From the NCBI GenBank assembly GCA_023266695.1, contig JAHFPO010000003.1, positions 1-32,103 of the forward strand: a stretch of 32,103 bases of DNA, given 5' to 3'. The notes below the pieces were generated by a model. It saw nothing but the letters and a program-made list of their open reading frames with translations. It did no database searches and was not told where the DNA came from. Position numbers and translations under genes: made by a program. Shown in pieces: positions 17,680-25,922 of this stretch (its first letter is position 1; each line of letters starts with the position of its first letter). The stretch is from Hyphomicrobiales bacterium. Its GTDB lineage: Bacteria > Pseudomonadota > Alphaproteobacteria > Rhizobiales > Xanthobacteraceae.

Positions 17680-18750
17680 ATGATCATTCGCACTCTGGTG
17701 CAAGCGTTCATTGTCGCCGCGTTGGCGTTGGCGGGCGCGTCCGCGAACGCGCAGGAGACGATCCGGCTCCGGATCGCCTCGGGCCACCCGCCGGTGAACA
17801 CTTACGTCAATCTGATGCAGAACTTCTTCGTGCCGGAGGTGACCAAGCGGGTCGCCGAGAAGACGAAGCACAAAGTCGAGTTCGTCGAGGGCTATGGCGG
17901 AGCCATGGTCAAGGTCGCCGACACGCTCGAAGGCGTGCAGGCCGGCATCATCGACATCGGCGGCTACTGTTTCTGCTTCGAGCCGTCGAACCTGCCGCTG
18001 CATGCGTTCCAGATCATGCTGCCGTTCGGCACCATGGACCCGGTGGTGAGCCTGAAAGTGGCGCGCGCGGTCTACGACAAGGTTCCGTACATGTCGAAGG
18101 TGTTCGAGGACAAGTTCAAGCAGAAGCTGATCGCGCTCATCGCCGACAACGGCTACAACCTCGGAACCAACTTCGATTGGAACAGCGTCGCCGATCTGAA
18201 GGGCCAGAAGATCGCCGGCGCCGGCCTCAATCTGAAATGGCTGGAATATGCCGGCGCGACGCCGGTGCAGTCGTCGCTGCCCGAGGCCTACACGTCGATG
18301 CAGACCGGCGTCTACAACGGCTGGATCATGTTCCCGTCGGGCTACGTCAATTTCAAGCTCTACGAAGTCGGCAAGTACTACACCGAGATCGGCTTCGGCG
18401 CGATCACCTGGCACGGCTTGACCATCAATTCGGCGCGCTGGGCGAAGCTGCCGAAGGAGGTGCAGGACATCATCCTCGAGGTCGCCAAGGAATACGAGGC
18501 GAAGACCGGCACGGTGAACAAGGAGAACTATCCGAAGCAGCTTGTCGACCTGAAGGCCAAGGGCGCGGTGGTCCGTCAGCTGCCCGACAAGGTCCGCCAG
18601 GACTGGGCGAACTCGCTCGCCGCCTGGCCGGCCCAGAAGGCCAAGGAGCTCGACGGCCAGGGCCTGCCCGGAACGCAGGTGCTGGAGATCGCGTTCAAGG
18701 CGGCGGAGGATAATGGCCACAAGTGGCCAATCCAATATAAGGTCAAATAG
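17680..18750 (+). CDS. TRAP transporter substrate-binding protein (DctP family)
   Basis: 356 residues. A signal peptide (1-24, ASANA-Q) sends it to the periplasm, where it would capture an organic acid for the membrane subunits. DctP-type features are LRIASGHPPVNTYV, VEFVEGYGG and the hinge block PEAYTSMQTGVYNGW (~201-215). The segment that in DctP/SiaP proteins reads K-[IL]-R-V/x and carries the carboxylate-binding Arg reads QKIAGAG (Ala at 179), so ligand binding should differ from the classic C4-dicarboxylate type. GGGGAGGAAG precedes the ATG. Divergence from the lut operon suggests a 2-hydroxy acid such as lactate, but this is inference. Confidence 0.92.
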   Translation: MIIRTLVQAFIVAALALAGASANAQETIRLRIASGHPPVNTYVNLMQNFFVPEVTKRVAEKTKHKVEFVEGYGGAMVKVADTLEGVQAGIIDIGGYCFCFEPSNLPLHAFQIMLPFGTMDPVVSLKVARAVYDKVPYMSKVFEDKFKQKLIALIADNGYNLGTNFDWNSVADLKGQKIAGAGLNLKWLEYAGATPVQSSLPEAYTSMQTGVYNGWIMFPSGYVNFKLYEVGKYYTEIGFGAITWHGLTINSARWAKLPKEVQDIILEVAKEYEAKTGTVNKENYPKQLVDLKAKGAVVRQLPDKVRQDWANSLAAWPAQKAKELDGQGLPGTQVLEIAFKAAEDNGHKWPIQYKVK

Positions 18751-18763
18751 AGGGCGAACGCGG

Positions 18764-18784
18764 GCGGCCGGCAGCGTCGGCCGC
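18764..18784 (+). repeat. Intercistronic hairpin after the TRAP binding-protein gene
   Basis: GCGGCCG (18764-18770) pairs perfectly with CGGCCGC (18778-18784) around a 7-base loop, with no T-run after it. It could protect the upstream mRNA end and so raise binding protein over permease. Confidence 0.5.
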
Positions 18785-18819
18785 ACGCTTCCCTTGCCTC
18801 CCGTGCCCGCGAGGTGCAA

Positions 18820-19347
18820 GTGCTTCAGAACTTGAATGCCGGGATCGTCCGCGTGCTGCTCGCAGCCGCGGCAGCGATCATTTTTCTCCTCGGCTTTCTC
18901 GTCTGCGCCGACGTCATCGGCCGCGCCATCTTCAACTCTCCGGTCAAGGGCACGCCGGAGATCGTATCGATGTCGATCGTCATCATCTGCTTCCTGCTCG
19001 CCGGCTACGCGGTGCAGAGCGGCAGCATGATCTACACCGATGTCCTGGTCTCAATTTTCGGGGCGCGCGGACGAGCCTTTGCCCTACTGTTGTCGGCCGT
19101 GCTTGGCATCCTCTTCTTCGGACTCATTGTCTGGGGCAGCTTTGAGCCCACACTGTACGCCTGGACGAGCGGTGAGTACGAAGGCGAAGGAGCGCTCCGG
19201 GTGCCGGCTTGGCCGGCCCGTACTATCGTGCTGATCGGCGCAGCGCTCGTGATTGTCAGTTACGTCATGCACGCGGTCCGTGCGGTGGGCACGCTAGTGA
19301 CTGGCCGGGCGGACGACGACATCCCCTCGGCGCCAACTCCCATTTGA
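18820..19347 (+). CDS. TRAP transporter small permease (DctQ family)
   Basis: About 175 residues, four hydrophobic segments (roughly 10-30, 48-65, 85-108 and 128-150), the DctQ pattern; residues ADVIGRAIFN after the first segment are typical. I prefer the GTG at 18820, because GAGG (18811-18814) stands five bases before it; the GTG at 18814 overlaps that site. DctQ joins the large permease DctM in the inner membrane. It is followed by dctM after 12 bp. Confidence 0.88.
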   Translation: MLQNLNAGIVRVLLAAAAAIIFLLGFLVCADVIGRAIFNSPVKGTPEIVSMSIVIICFLLAGYAVQSGSMIYTDVLVSIFGARGRAFALLLSAVLGILFFGLIVWGSFEPTLYAWTSGEYEGEGALRVPAWPARTIVLIGAALVIVSYVMHAVRAVGTLVTGRADDDIPSAPTPI

Positions 19348-19359
19348 CGGCAGCGCATC

Positions 19360-20721
19360 ATGCTCGGCCACTTCGACATGATCGCCATCGTGATCATCCT
19401 GCTCGCGCTCGTGTTCGCGGGCGTCCATATCGCAATTTCGCTGGGAATTACCGCGGCGCTCGGCGTTTATCTCATGACCCGCGATATCGAGGTGGTACGC
19501 GCCTTTGTCGCCAGCACAGCTTACGAGGCGTTGCGCGACTACGTGTTCGCCGTCATCCCGCTGTTCATGCTGATGGGCGACTTTTTGGCAAAATGCGGGG
19601 CGGCGCGCGATCTCTACGCGCTCGGGAATCGCGTGAGCAAATGGCTGCCGGGACGGCTCGCTGTCGCGACCATCGTCAGCAATGCCTTGTTCGGTTTCGT
19701 CACCGGCGTCAGCATCGCGGCCGCTGCCGCGTTCTCGCGCATCGCCTATCCGGAAATGCGGCGCTACGGCTACCGGCGCGATTTTGCGCTCGGCTGCGTC
19801 GCCGGCAGCGCCTGTCTCGGGATGTTGATACCGCCGTCGGTCCTGATGATCGTGTGGTGCGTGCTGACGGAGCTCTCGATCGGTAAGCTGTTCCTGGCCG
19901 GTGTCATTCCCGGATTCATCGCGGCCGGCGGGATGATCGCCTATGTGGTTGTCGCGGCCAAGCTCAAGCCCGAGCTCGTCGGCGGAACAAGCTCCCGTTT
20001 AGCTACCCGCCCGCTCAGCGCGGACGTCGCCGGCGCGCGCGCCTCGCCTTCGATCGAGGACGAGGAATCGATCGGCGCCATGCTCGCCAGCACCTTGCTC
20101 GTCGTCCTTCTCGTTGCCGGCACGCTCGGTGCGATCTGGCTCGGCCTCTGCACGCCGACCGAGGGTGCCGGTGTGGGGGCGGTCGGAGCGCTCATCCTCG
20201 CGGTGATCAAGGGGATCAAGCCGCGCGAGGTCTGGCAGGTGGTCCTGGACGTCGGCCGCACCTCCGGCCCTCTGCTGTTGCTCTTGTTCTGCGCCCAGCT
20301 CTATTCGCGTGTCTTGTCGATGACCGGATTCACCGAAGCGGCCAAGACCTTCCTGCTTGCCACCGGCGCCGGCCCATGGGGCATCCTGCTGGTGATGGTG
20401 GCGATCTGGTTCGTGCTTGGTTGTTTGATCGACTCGATCTCCATCATTCTCCTGACCGTGCCGATCTTCGCGCCGATCGCGATGCAGCTCGGCTTCGATC
20501 CGCTCGCGTTCGCGATCATGGGCATTCTGGCGATCGAGACCGGCCTGCTGACGCCGCCGTTCGGCATCCTGGTGTTCACGGTGAAAGCCGCGGTACCCGA
20601 CCGGAACGTGGAGCTCGCCGAAATCTTCCGCGGCTCGGTCCCCTATTGGATCGTGCTGTTGGCGGTGGTCGTCGCGCTCGCCGTGTTTCCGCAGCTCGCG
20701 ACTTTCCTTCCAAGCCTCTGA
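19360..20721 (+). CDS. TRAP transporter large permease (DctM family)
   Basis: 453 residues with about twelve hydrophobic segments. Typical DctM blocks are YVFAVIPLFMLMGDFLAKCG near residue 65 (in part IPLFMLMGDF), FGFVTGVSIAAAAAFSRIAYPEM, LGMLIPPSVLMIVWCVLTE, LCTPTEGAGVGAVGAL and TGLLTPPFGILVFTVK. It forms the ion-coupled translocation channel with DctQ. An insertion of hydrophilic sequence (about 205-240, ending SIEDEESIG) lies before the central segments. The downstream DUF3422 gene begins 26 bp after the stop and may be in the same transcript. Confidence 0.94.
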   Translation: MLGHFDMIAIVIILLALVFAGVHIAISLGITAALGVYLMTRDIEVVRAFVASTAYEALRDYVFAVIPLFMLMGDFLAKCGAARDLYALGNRVSKWLPGRLAVATIVSNALFGFVTGVSIAAAAAFSRIAYPEMRRYGYRRDFALGCVAGSACLGMLIPPSVLMIVWCVLTELSIGKLFLAGVIPGFIAAGGMIAYVVVAAKLKPELVGGTSSRLATRPLSADVAGARASPSIEDEESIGAMLASTLLVVLLVAGTLGAIWLGLCTPTEGAGVGAVGALILAVIKGIKPREVWQVVLDVGRTSGPLLLLLFCAQLYSRVLSMTGFTEAAKTFLLATGAGPWGILLVMVAIWFVLGCLIDSISIILLTVPIFAPIAMQLGFDPLAFAIMGILAIETGLLTPPFGILVFTVKAAVPDRNVELAEIFRGSVPYWIVLLAVVVALAVFPQLATFLPSL

Positions 20722-20747
20722 GCCGAGGCGCGCAAGAGGCATGAAGC

Positions 20748-22082
20748 ATGGCCGCGAACGAGGTCACGATCGGCAAGGGCGCGGCACTCGCCGCCCACCC
20801 GCTGCGCGGCGCCGTGCTCGGCGAATTGCACGCGCGCCCCTTCACCCCGATCGAGACGCCCCGGCGCGTCCTTCATTTCGCCTTCCTCACCGATAGCGCC
20901 CAGGCGCAAGCCGACCGCAGCGCGCTCTCCGGCTTGTGCTCCACGCGCGGAATGATGCTACCGCCCGCCGGCGCCAAGCATCATCGCTGCGGCTTCGACG
21001 GCGGCGCGCTGCGCTGGGAGAGCCACGCCGAATTCTCGACCTATACCTGGGAGCTGCCGGCGCAGAGGCCGTCCGGTGCGGCGCAGCCGTTCGACCCGCC
21101 GGCCGCCATGCTGGCTCATCCCATGGGCCTCCTGCCCCAGCCCGGCCCGCTGCTCGTCGCGATCGACCTCCATCTCGTCATCTCCGATGCGAGCATCGTG
21201 GTCGAGGATATTTTCGATCATGCCAGCCGGGCGCGCGCCGAGGTGCACGAGGGCGCGGCCGAGATCGCGACCGACTTCCAGACCGACGAAGCGGGTTTTG
21301 TGCGCATTCTCGTGCTCGACCGCGCTCTCGGCGCCGATCGCGCGGGCGCGCTGGTGCAACGCGTGCTCGAGCTCGAGACCTACCGCACGCTCGCGCTCCT
21401 CGGCCTGCCGGAGGCGGGAAGGCTCGCGCCTTCGGTGCGCAAGATCGAGACCGGGCTCGCCGCGGTGACCGAGAAGATGCGGACGAGCGAGGGCCTCGCC
21501 GCCAATCACGAGCTCTTGGACAAGCTTACCGCGCTCGCCTCCGAGCTCGAGGCGGGCGCCGCCGCTTCGCAATTCCGCTTCGGCGCCAGCCGCGCCTATT
21601 ACGAGATCGTGCGCCTGCGCCTCCAAACGATCGGCGAGAAGCCGGTCAAGGGCTTTCCGACCTGGTCGCAGTTTCTCGACCGGCGGATGGCGCCGGCCAT
21701 GCGCACCTGCGTGACCCTGGAGGAACGGCAGGAGAATTTGTCGGAGAAGCTCGCGCGCGCCGCCCAGCTCTTGCGCACGCGCGTCGACATCGCGCTCGAG
21801 CAGCAGAACCGCGACCTCCTCACCACCATGAACGAGCGGGCACGCATGCAGCTCCGCCTGCAACAGACGGTCGAAGGCCTGTCGGTGGCGGCGATCAGTT
21901 ATTATCTGGTGGGACTGATCGGCTATCTCCTGAAGGGCGCACACGACGCCGGCTTCAAGCTCAATGTCGAGCTTGGAACCGCGATTTCGGTTCCGGTCGT
22001 CGTGCTCTTCGTCGCCCTCGTCGTATGGCGCATCCGCAAGCGCTACGACGAGCGTTCGGGCGCAAGTGGTGCTGGCGTATAG
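20748..22082 (+). CDS. DUF3422 family membrane-anchored protein
   Basis: 444 residues. The start HPLRGAVLGELHARPF followed by a LHFAF block is characteristic of DUF3422, an uncharacterised family common in alpha- and betaproteobacteria. The middle is soluble and rich in charged helices (~200-360, possible coiled coil, e.g. TCVTLEERQENLSEKL). Two hydrophobic segments near the C terminus (~384-400 and ~415-430) anchor it, ending in a basic RIRKRYDERSG tail. It follows the TRAP permease closely. AAGAGG precedes the ATG. No enzymatic motif is recognised. Confidence 0.88.
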   Translation: MAANEVTIGKGAALAAHPLRGAVLGELHARPFTPIETPRRVLHFAFLTDSAQAQADRSALSGLCSTRGMMLPPAGAKHHRCGFDGGALRWESHAEFSTYTWELPAQRPSGAAQPFDPPAAMLAHPMGLLPQPGPLLVAIDLHLVISDASIVVEDIFDHASRARAEVHEGAAEIATDFQTDEAGFVRILVLDRALGADRAGALVQRVLELETYRTLALLGLPEAGRLAPSVRKIETGLAAVTEKMRTSEGLAANHELLDKLTALASELEAGAAASQFRFGASRAYYEIVRLRLQTIGEKPVKGFPTWSQFLDRRMAPAMRTCVTLEERQENLSEKLARAAQLLRTRVDIALEQQNRDLLTTMNERARMQLRLQQTVEGLSVAAISYYLVGLIGYLLKGAHDAGFKLNVELGTAISVPVVVLFVALVVWRIRKRYDERSGASGAGV

Positions 22083-22183
22083 GGTTTCCGTCTTTCGAAC
22101 CACGGACGCGGCACATAATCCCACGGCTGATCCAACAATCGACCGTGTATACTCGGCCGTCGTTTCAACGCCGGGTATCCCTC

Positions 22184-23920
22184 ATGCGCCGCGCTCTCGA
22201 AATTCTCCGCGTTTTTCTCGCTTTGTCGCTCCCCTACTTCCGCTCCGAGGAGCGCTGGCGGGCCCGCGGCCTCCTCGCCGGCGTCGTGGTCGCGGAATTC
22301 GGCGTGGTCTACGCCCTCGTCGTCTTCAATCACTGGAACGGCTACTTCTTCAATGCGATCCAGGACCGCAACTGGGACGCGTTCCTGTTCTCGCTCGTAC
22401 TCTTCATCGGGATCGCGGCGTGGACGGTCCTCGCCACCAGCGCGCAGTTCTTCTTCGGCCAGCGCCTGATCCTCGGCTGGCGGCGCTGGCTGACCGAGCA
22501 CTTCGTCGGCCTGTGGATGGCGAACGGACGCCACTACCGCGTCGAGCAGCGCTATCCCGAAATCGACAACGTGCACTTGAGGATCGCCAACGACATTTTG
22601 ATCTTCCTGCAGAAGACCCATGACCTCGGCTACAATCTCTTGGGCAGCCTGATCGCGCTCACCTCGTTCGCCTATATTTTATGGGGCCTATCGAACGTGG
22701 CGCCGTTCGTCGTGTTCGGCACCGATCTCACCTTTCCCGGCTATCTGTTCTGGATCGCGATCGTCTACGCCGGCGCCGGCACGCTGATCGCCCACCTCAT
22801 CGGCCAGCCGCTGATCCAGCTCAACTTCAACCAGCAGCGTTTCGAATCCGACTATCGCTTCGCGATCGTGCGCGTGCTCGACCACGCCGAGCCGGTCGCG
22901 CTCATGCGCGGCGAGGACATCGAGCGCGGCGTGCTCGACCGGCGCTTTTCGAACCTGGTGCGCAATTGGCTCAACCTCATCCGCCGCGGCACCGGGCTCA
23001 CCGGCTTCACCGCCAGCTACGCCCAGGCCTCGGTCGTGTTTCCGTTCCTGGTGGCGAGTCCCGCTTATTTCGTCGGCGTGATCCCGCTCGGCGTCCTCAT
23101 GCAATCCGCGCTCGCCTTCCAGCGGGTCGACATCGCCTTCGCCTTTATTCTGCATTCCTACGCGCGGATCGCCGAATGGAAGGCATCCATGGACCGGGTG
23201 GCGCAGCTTCGCGCCGCGTTGAAGACCGTGGATGCGCCGCGCGATCCGGCGAGCGAGATCGCCGTTGCGTTCCGGCCGCAAGGGGGAATTTCGGTCAAGG
23301 ACCTGGTGGTACGGACGCCGTCCGGCGCGCCGATCGCCCGGGTGCCTGACTTCGCGCTCAAGGCGGGCGAGCGGGCGCTCATCACCGGCCCCTCGGGCGC
23401 GGGCAAGTCGAGCGTCTTGCGCGCGCTCGCGGGCCTGTGGCCGAACGGCCATGGCCGGATCGAGCTGCCGCACGGGCTCGAATTCCTGGCGTTGCCGCAG
23501 CAGATGTATTTCCCGCTCGGGACCTTGCGCTCGGCGATCACCTACCCGCTGCCGCCGGAGAAGGTCGGCAAGGAGCGCTTGCGGTCCGTGCTGGAGTCGT
23601 TCGGACTCGGGCATCTCATCTTGCGCCTCGACGAGGAAGGCGACTGGTCGGTTCTGCTTGCGGGCGGCGAGCAGCAGCGCGTCGCCTTCGCGCGCGCCGT
23701 GCTCAGAGAACCCGATCTTCTGCTGCTCGACGAGGCGACCTCGAATCTCGACGAGGCGACGAGCCGGGGGCTCTACCGCGCGCTCTGCGATGAACTGCCA
23801 CGGGCAACCGTGATTTCGTTCCGGCGGTCGGCGGGGCCAGCCGATCCCCACTGGCACACGATCGAGCTTCCGGCCGGCTTGGGCCTGGCGCCGGCGCGCG
23901 CGGCGGTCGCGCCCGCCTGA
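22184..23920 (+). CDS. SbmA/BacA-like (YddA-type) ABC transporter, membrane domain fused to ATPase
   Basis: 578 residues. The N-terminal membrane domain (~1-335, about six segments) shows SbmA/BacA family blocks: FNHWNGYFFNAIQDRNW, RLILGWRRWLTEHF, YPEIDNVHLRIANDI and FNQQRFESDYRFA. The C-terminal ATPase has Walker A GPSGAGKSS (402-410), a Q-loop (LPQQMYFPLGTLR), LAGGEQQR (492-499) where LSGGEQQR is usual, and Walker B LLLLDEATSNLDE (512-523). The usual S-V-G-H-R switch is replaced by ISFRRSAG (545-552), so the H-loop His is missing. The frame is open upstream, but ATG 22184 begins the family homology. Substrates of such transporters are often peptides; this one is unknown. Confidence 0.9.
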   Translation: MRRALEILRVFLALSLPYFRSEERWRARGLLAGVVVAEFGVVYALVVFNHWNGYFFNAIQDRNWDAFLFSLVLFIGIAAWTVLATSAQFFFGQRLILGWRRWLTEHFVGLWMANGRHYRVEQRYPEIDNVHLRIANDILIFLQKTHDLGYNLLGSLIALTSFAYILWGLSNVAPFVVFGTDLTFPGYLFWIAIVYAGAGTLIAHLIGQPLIQLNFNQQRFESDYRFAIVRVLDHAEPVALMRGEDIERGVLDRRFSNLVRNWLNLIRRGTGLTGFTASYAQASVVFPFLVASPAYFVGVIPLGVLMQSALAFQRVDIAFAFILHSYARIAEWKASMDRVAQLRAALKTVDAPRDPASEIAVAFRPQGGISVKDLVVRTPSGAPIARVPDFALKAGERALITGPSGAGKSSVLRALAGLWPNGHGRIELPHGLEFLALPQQMYFPLGTLRSAITYPLPPEKVGKERLRSVLESFGLGHLILRLDEEGDWSVLLAGGEQQRVAFARAVLREPDLLLLDEATSNLDEATSRGLYRALCDELPRATVISFRRSAGPADPHWHTIELPAGLGLAPARAAVAPA

Positions 23921-23968
23921 AAAATCCGGCAGGGTGTGATAGTCGTGGCCGCCCGAGGAGACGCGCCC

Positions 23969-24538
23969 GTGAACAAGCTGAACTACTACACCGACGGCTG
24001 GCCGCTGATCGTGGAGATGTGCCCGTGCGACGTGCACTTCACCGATTTCCTGGCGGAACGCGGCATCAGGAACGCCTCGATCTTCCATTTCGGCACCGGC
24101 ACGCACCATCACGTCGGCATCACCTGCGCCGAGAACGGATCGAACAACGCGGTCATGGGCATCACCGCCTCGATCGAGGAGGCCGAGGCCTATACCAAGC
24201 TCGCGATCGAGAAGCCGAACGTCTCGCGCAGCTACAAGGCCTTCTTCGGCGACATCTATCTGCTCGATCGGCGCCTGCTGCCGGAGTTCGACGTGGTCGC
24301 GCTCTTTCACCTGTGCGAGTTCTGGGGACCGGAGAGCGCCGCCTATCACGCCATGACCGACCGGCAGATGCTCGACTTGCTCACCGAGAAGACGCGGCCG
24401 GGCGGGCATATTCTCTTCTATACGAAGTCGATGGCGTTCGACCGCGCCGGGCTGGTGATCGCCCAATGGGCGAAGGAGCGCCCGGTCGAGCGCGAAGGCG
24501 AGTTCAAGACGCTGCTCGTCTATCGCAAGAAGAAGTGA
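23969..24538 (+). CDS. Small SAM-methyltransferase-like protein
   Basis: 189 residues from the GTG at 23969, chosen because GAGGAG (23955-23960) lies eight bases before it; the earlier GTG at 23936 has no such site. IFHFGTGTHHHVGI (~38-51) resembles methyltransferase motif I, DVVALFHLCEFWG (~108-120) the acidic/core strand, and TRPGGHILFY a motif near strand 5. The early MCPCDVHF and the HHH run could bind metal. The family is not recognised with certainty. Its stop is three bases from the stop of the convergent downstream gene. Confidence 0.6.
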   Translation: MNKLNYYTDGWPLIVEMCPCDVHFTDFLAERGIRNASIFHFGTGTHHHVGITCAENGSNNAVMGITASIEEAEAYTKLAIEKPNVSRSYKAFFGDIYLLDRRLLPEFDVVALFHLCEFWGPESAAYHAMTDRQMLDLLTEKTRPGGHILFYTKSMAFDRAGLVIAQWAKERPVEREGEFKTLLVYRKKK

Positions 24539-24541
24539 GCC

Positions 24542-25162
24542 TCACATCGGCGGCGTCAGCCCGTCGCGACCGACGTTGATGTTGGCGGCCTCGAACGTGC
24601 CGTCCTCCTTCTTGGTCGCCCTGGGAATCATGATCTTGGCGCCCGGCTTCAGCTCGCTCTTGTCGCCGGGCGCATAAGCGACGATGGGAGCATCGGCAGG
24701 AAGTAGAATCTTCTGCTCGCCGTCCTTGTACTTGAGCGTCAAGGTGTGTCCGCCGCTGACCGACACGACCTCGGCGAGGGCGGCATTGGTCATGGTGCTG
24801 CGGGGCGCGAGATCGAAGGGCTGGTCACCCTCGCCCGTTCCCCGCATGGCCTCGGGGAATATGTGTACGTGGAGGGCGCGCCGGCTGCCGTCGGCCTGCG
24901 GGATGGCGGAGACGCCCACATAAGTGCCCGGCTTCAGGCCCGCGAGCGAAGCCTTGACGAGTGCGCGCACGCTCACGTTGTCCGCTAGCTTCACCTTCAA
25001 TTCGGAACCGTCGCGGGATTTTACGGTCAGTATCTGGCCGTCGACCTTCTCGATGGTACCGCGGATACGGACGGGCGGCTGCTGCGCCGATACCGCCGAT
25101 AGGGCGAGGACCAGCGCCAAGCCGGCCGCGCCAAGCGATTGCAGGATCATCTTGTGTCGCAT
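24542..25162 (-). CDS. Exported DUF5666-like beta-barrel protein
   Basis: 206 residues with a signal peptide (1-27, SAVSA-Q). Two similar beta-rich modules follow: RIRGTIEKVDGQILTVKSRDG (in part GTIEKVDGQILTVKSRDG) with LKVKLADNVSV, and VVSVSGGHTLTLKYKDGEQKI with LPADAPIVAY. This layout fits DUF5666-like OB-fold repeats. It has been annotated in related genomes, misleadingly, as a metal transporter permease; no transporter feature is present. GGAGG lies five bases before the ATG at 25162. It is probably the last gene of the minus-strand cluster beginning at 27281. Confidence 0.7.
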   Translation of the reverse strand: MRHKMILQSLGAAGLALVLALSAVSAQQPPVRIRGTIEKVDGQILTVKSRDGSELKVKLADNVSVRALVKASLAGLKPGTYVGVSAIPQADGSRRALHVHIFPEAMRGTGEGDQPFDLAPRSTMTNAALAEVVSVSGGHTLTLKYKDGEQKILLPADAPIVAYAPGDKSELKPGAKIMIPRATKKEDGTFEAANINVGRDGLTPPM

Positions 25163-25239
25163 GTCTTCCTCCCGGATGCACGTCGGGCGGCTTTCCGCCC
25201 TTGGCTCGACCCTAGAACCCCGGGTCGAGGTGGATTATT

Positions 25240-25896
25240 TCAATGCTTGATCGCTTTCGGCGCCCCCGGCTGCTTGAGCGGATGGGCGCGGGCGAAGGCG
25301 TCCTCCTGCAAGCAAGCCTCGGCGATGCGGTGGCAGGTCGGATAGGCCTTGGGATCGAGGTCGAAGAATTGACCGCCCACGGTGTGGCTGACCAGGCAGA
25401 GGTCGGCGAGGGTGACGCGGTCGCCGTGGCAGTAGCGCCCGGTCTCCCTGTCGCGGGCGAGGTGCGTCTCCAGCGCCTTGAAGCCCTCGATGAACCAGTG
25501 GCGCACCCACTTCGTCCGCGCCGGCTCATCCAGCTTCAATTCATGCTCGAGATAATTGCGCACCCGCGGCACGATCAGCGGATGGGCGTCGCAGGCGACG
25601 ATCTGGGCGAGCCCGCGCACGCGGGCGCGCGCGCGCGGCTCCTTCGGCAGGAGCGGCGGCTTGGGATGGATCTCGTCGAGATATTCCAGGATGGCGAGGG
25701 ACTCGTAGAGCACATGGCCGTCGTCCTCCACCAGTGCCGGGATCACCATCAGCGGATTGATCTTGTGATATTCGGCCTTGTTCTGCTCGCCCTGCAGAAG
25801 ATTGACCGGAACCACCTCCGCCTCGACGCCTTTCAAGTTGAGGGCGATGCGGACGCGGAAGCTCGCGAGCGAACGCCAGAACGAAAAAAATTTCAT
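25240..25896 (-). CDS. Zeta-class glutathione S-transferase / maleylacetoacetate isomerase-like
   Basis: 218 residues: thioredoxin-like N-terminal domain then the helical GST domain. RSLASFRVRIALNLKG (~8-23) is the zeta-class glutathione site; the usual S-S-[CA] is S-L-A. INPLMVIPALVEDDG and ESLAILEYLDE give the cis-Pro and glutathione-binding Glu-Ser, and FHRIAEACLQ-type C-terminal helices follow (here CHRIAEACLQ). Maleylacetoacetate isomerases act in tyrosine catabolism, but no hmgA or fahA is near, so the substrate is uncertain. The ATG at 25896 has CAGGG nine bases upstream; an ATG three codons earlier touches that site directly. Confidence 0.85.
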   Translation of the reverse strand: MKFFSFWRSLASFRVRIALNLKGVEAEVVPVNLLQGEQNKAEYHKINPLMVIPALVEDDGHVLYESLAILEYLDEIHPKPPLLPKEPRARARVRGLAQIVACDAHPLIVPRVRNYLEHELKLDEPARTKWVRHWFIEGFKALETHLARDRETGRYCHGDRVTLADLCLVSHTVGGQFFDLDPKAYPTCHRIAEACLQEDAFARAHPLKQPGAPKAIKH

Positions 25897-25922
25897 CGCA
25901 TTCATCCCTGCTTGAAGCCGAT

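Noticed and set aside
20936-22183. N-terminal extension of the ABC transporter frame (open from 20936)
   Set aside because: The extension overlaps the DUF3422 gene in another frame and is Arg-rich; family homology begins at the ATG at 22184.
22688-24466. 592-codon minus-strand open frame opposite the ABC transporter
   Set aside because: Crosses two real genes in antisense, lacks domains and shows shadow composition.
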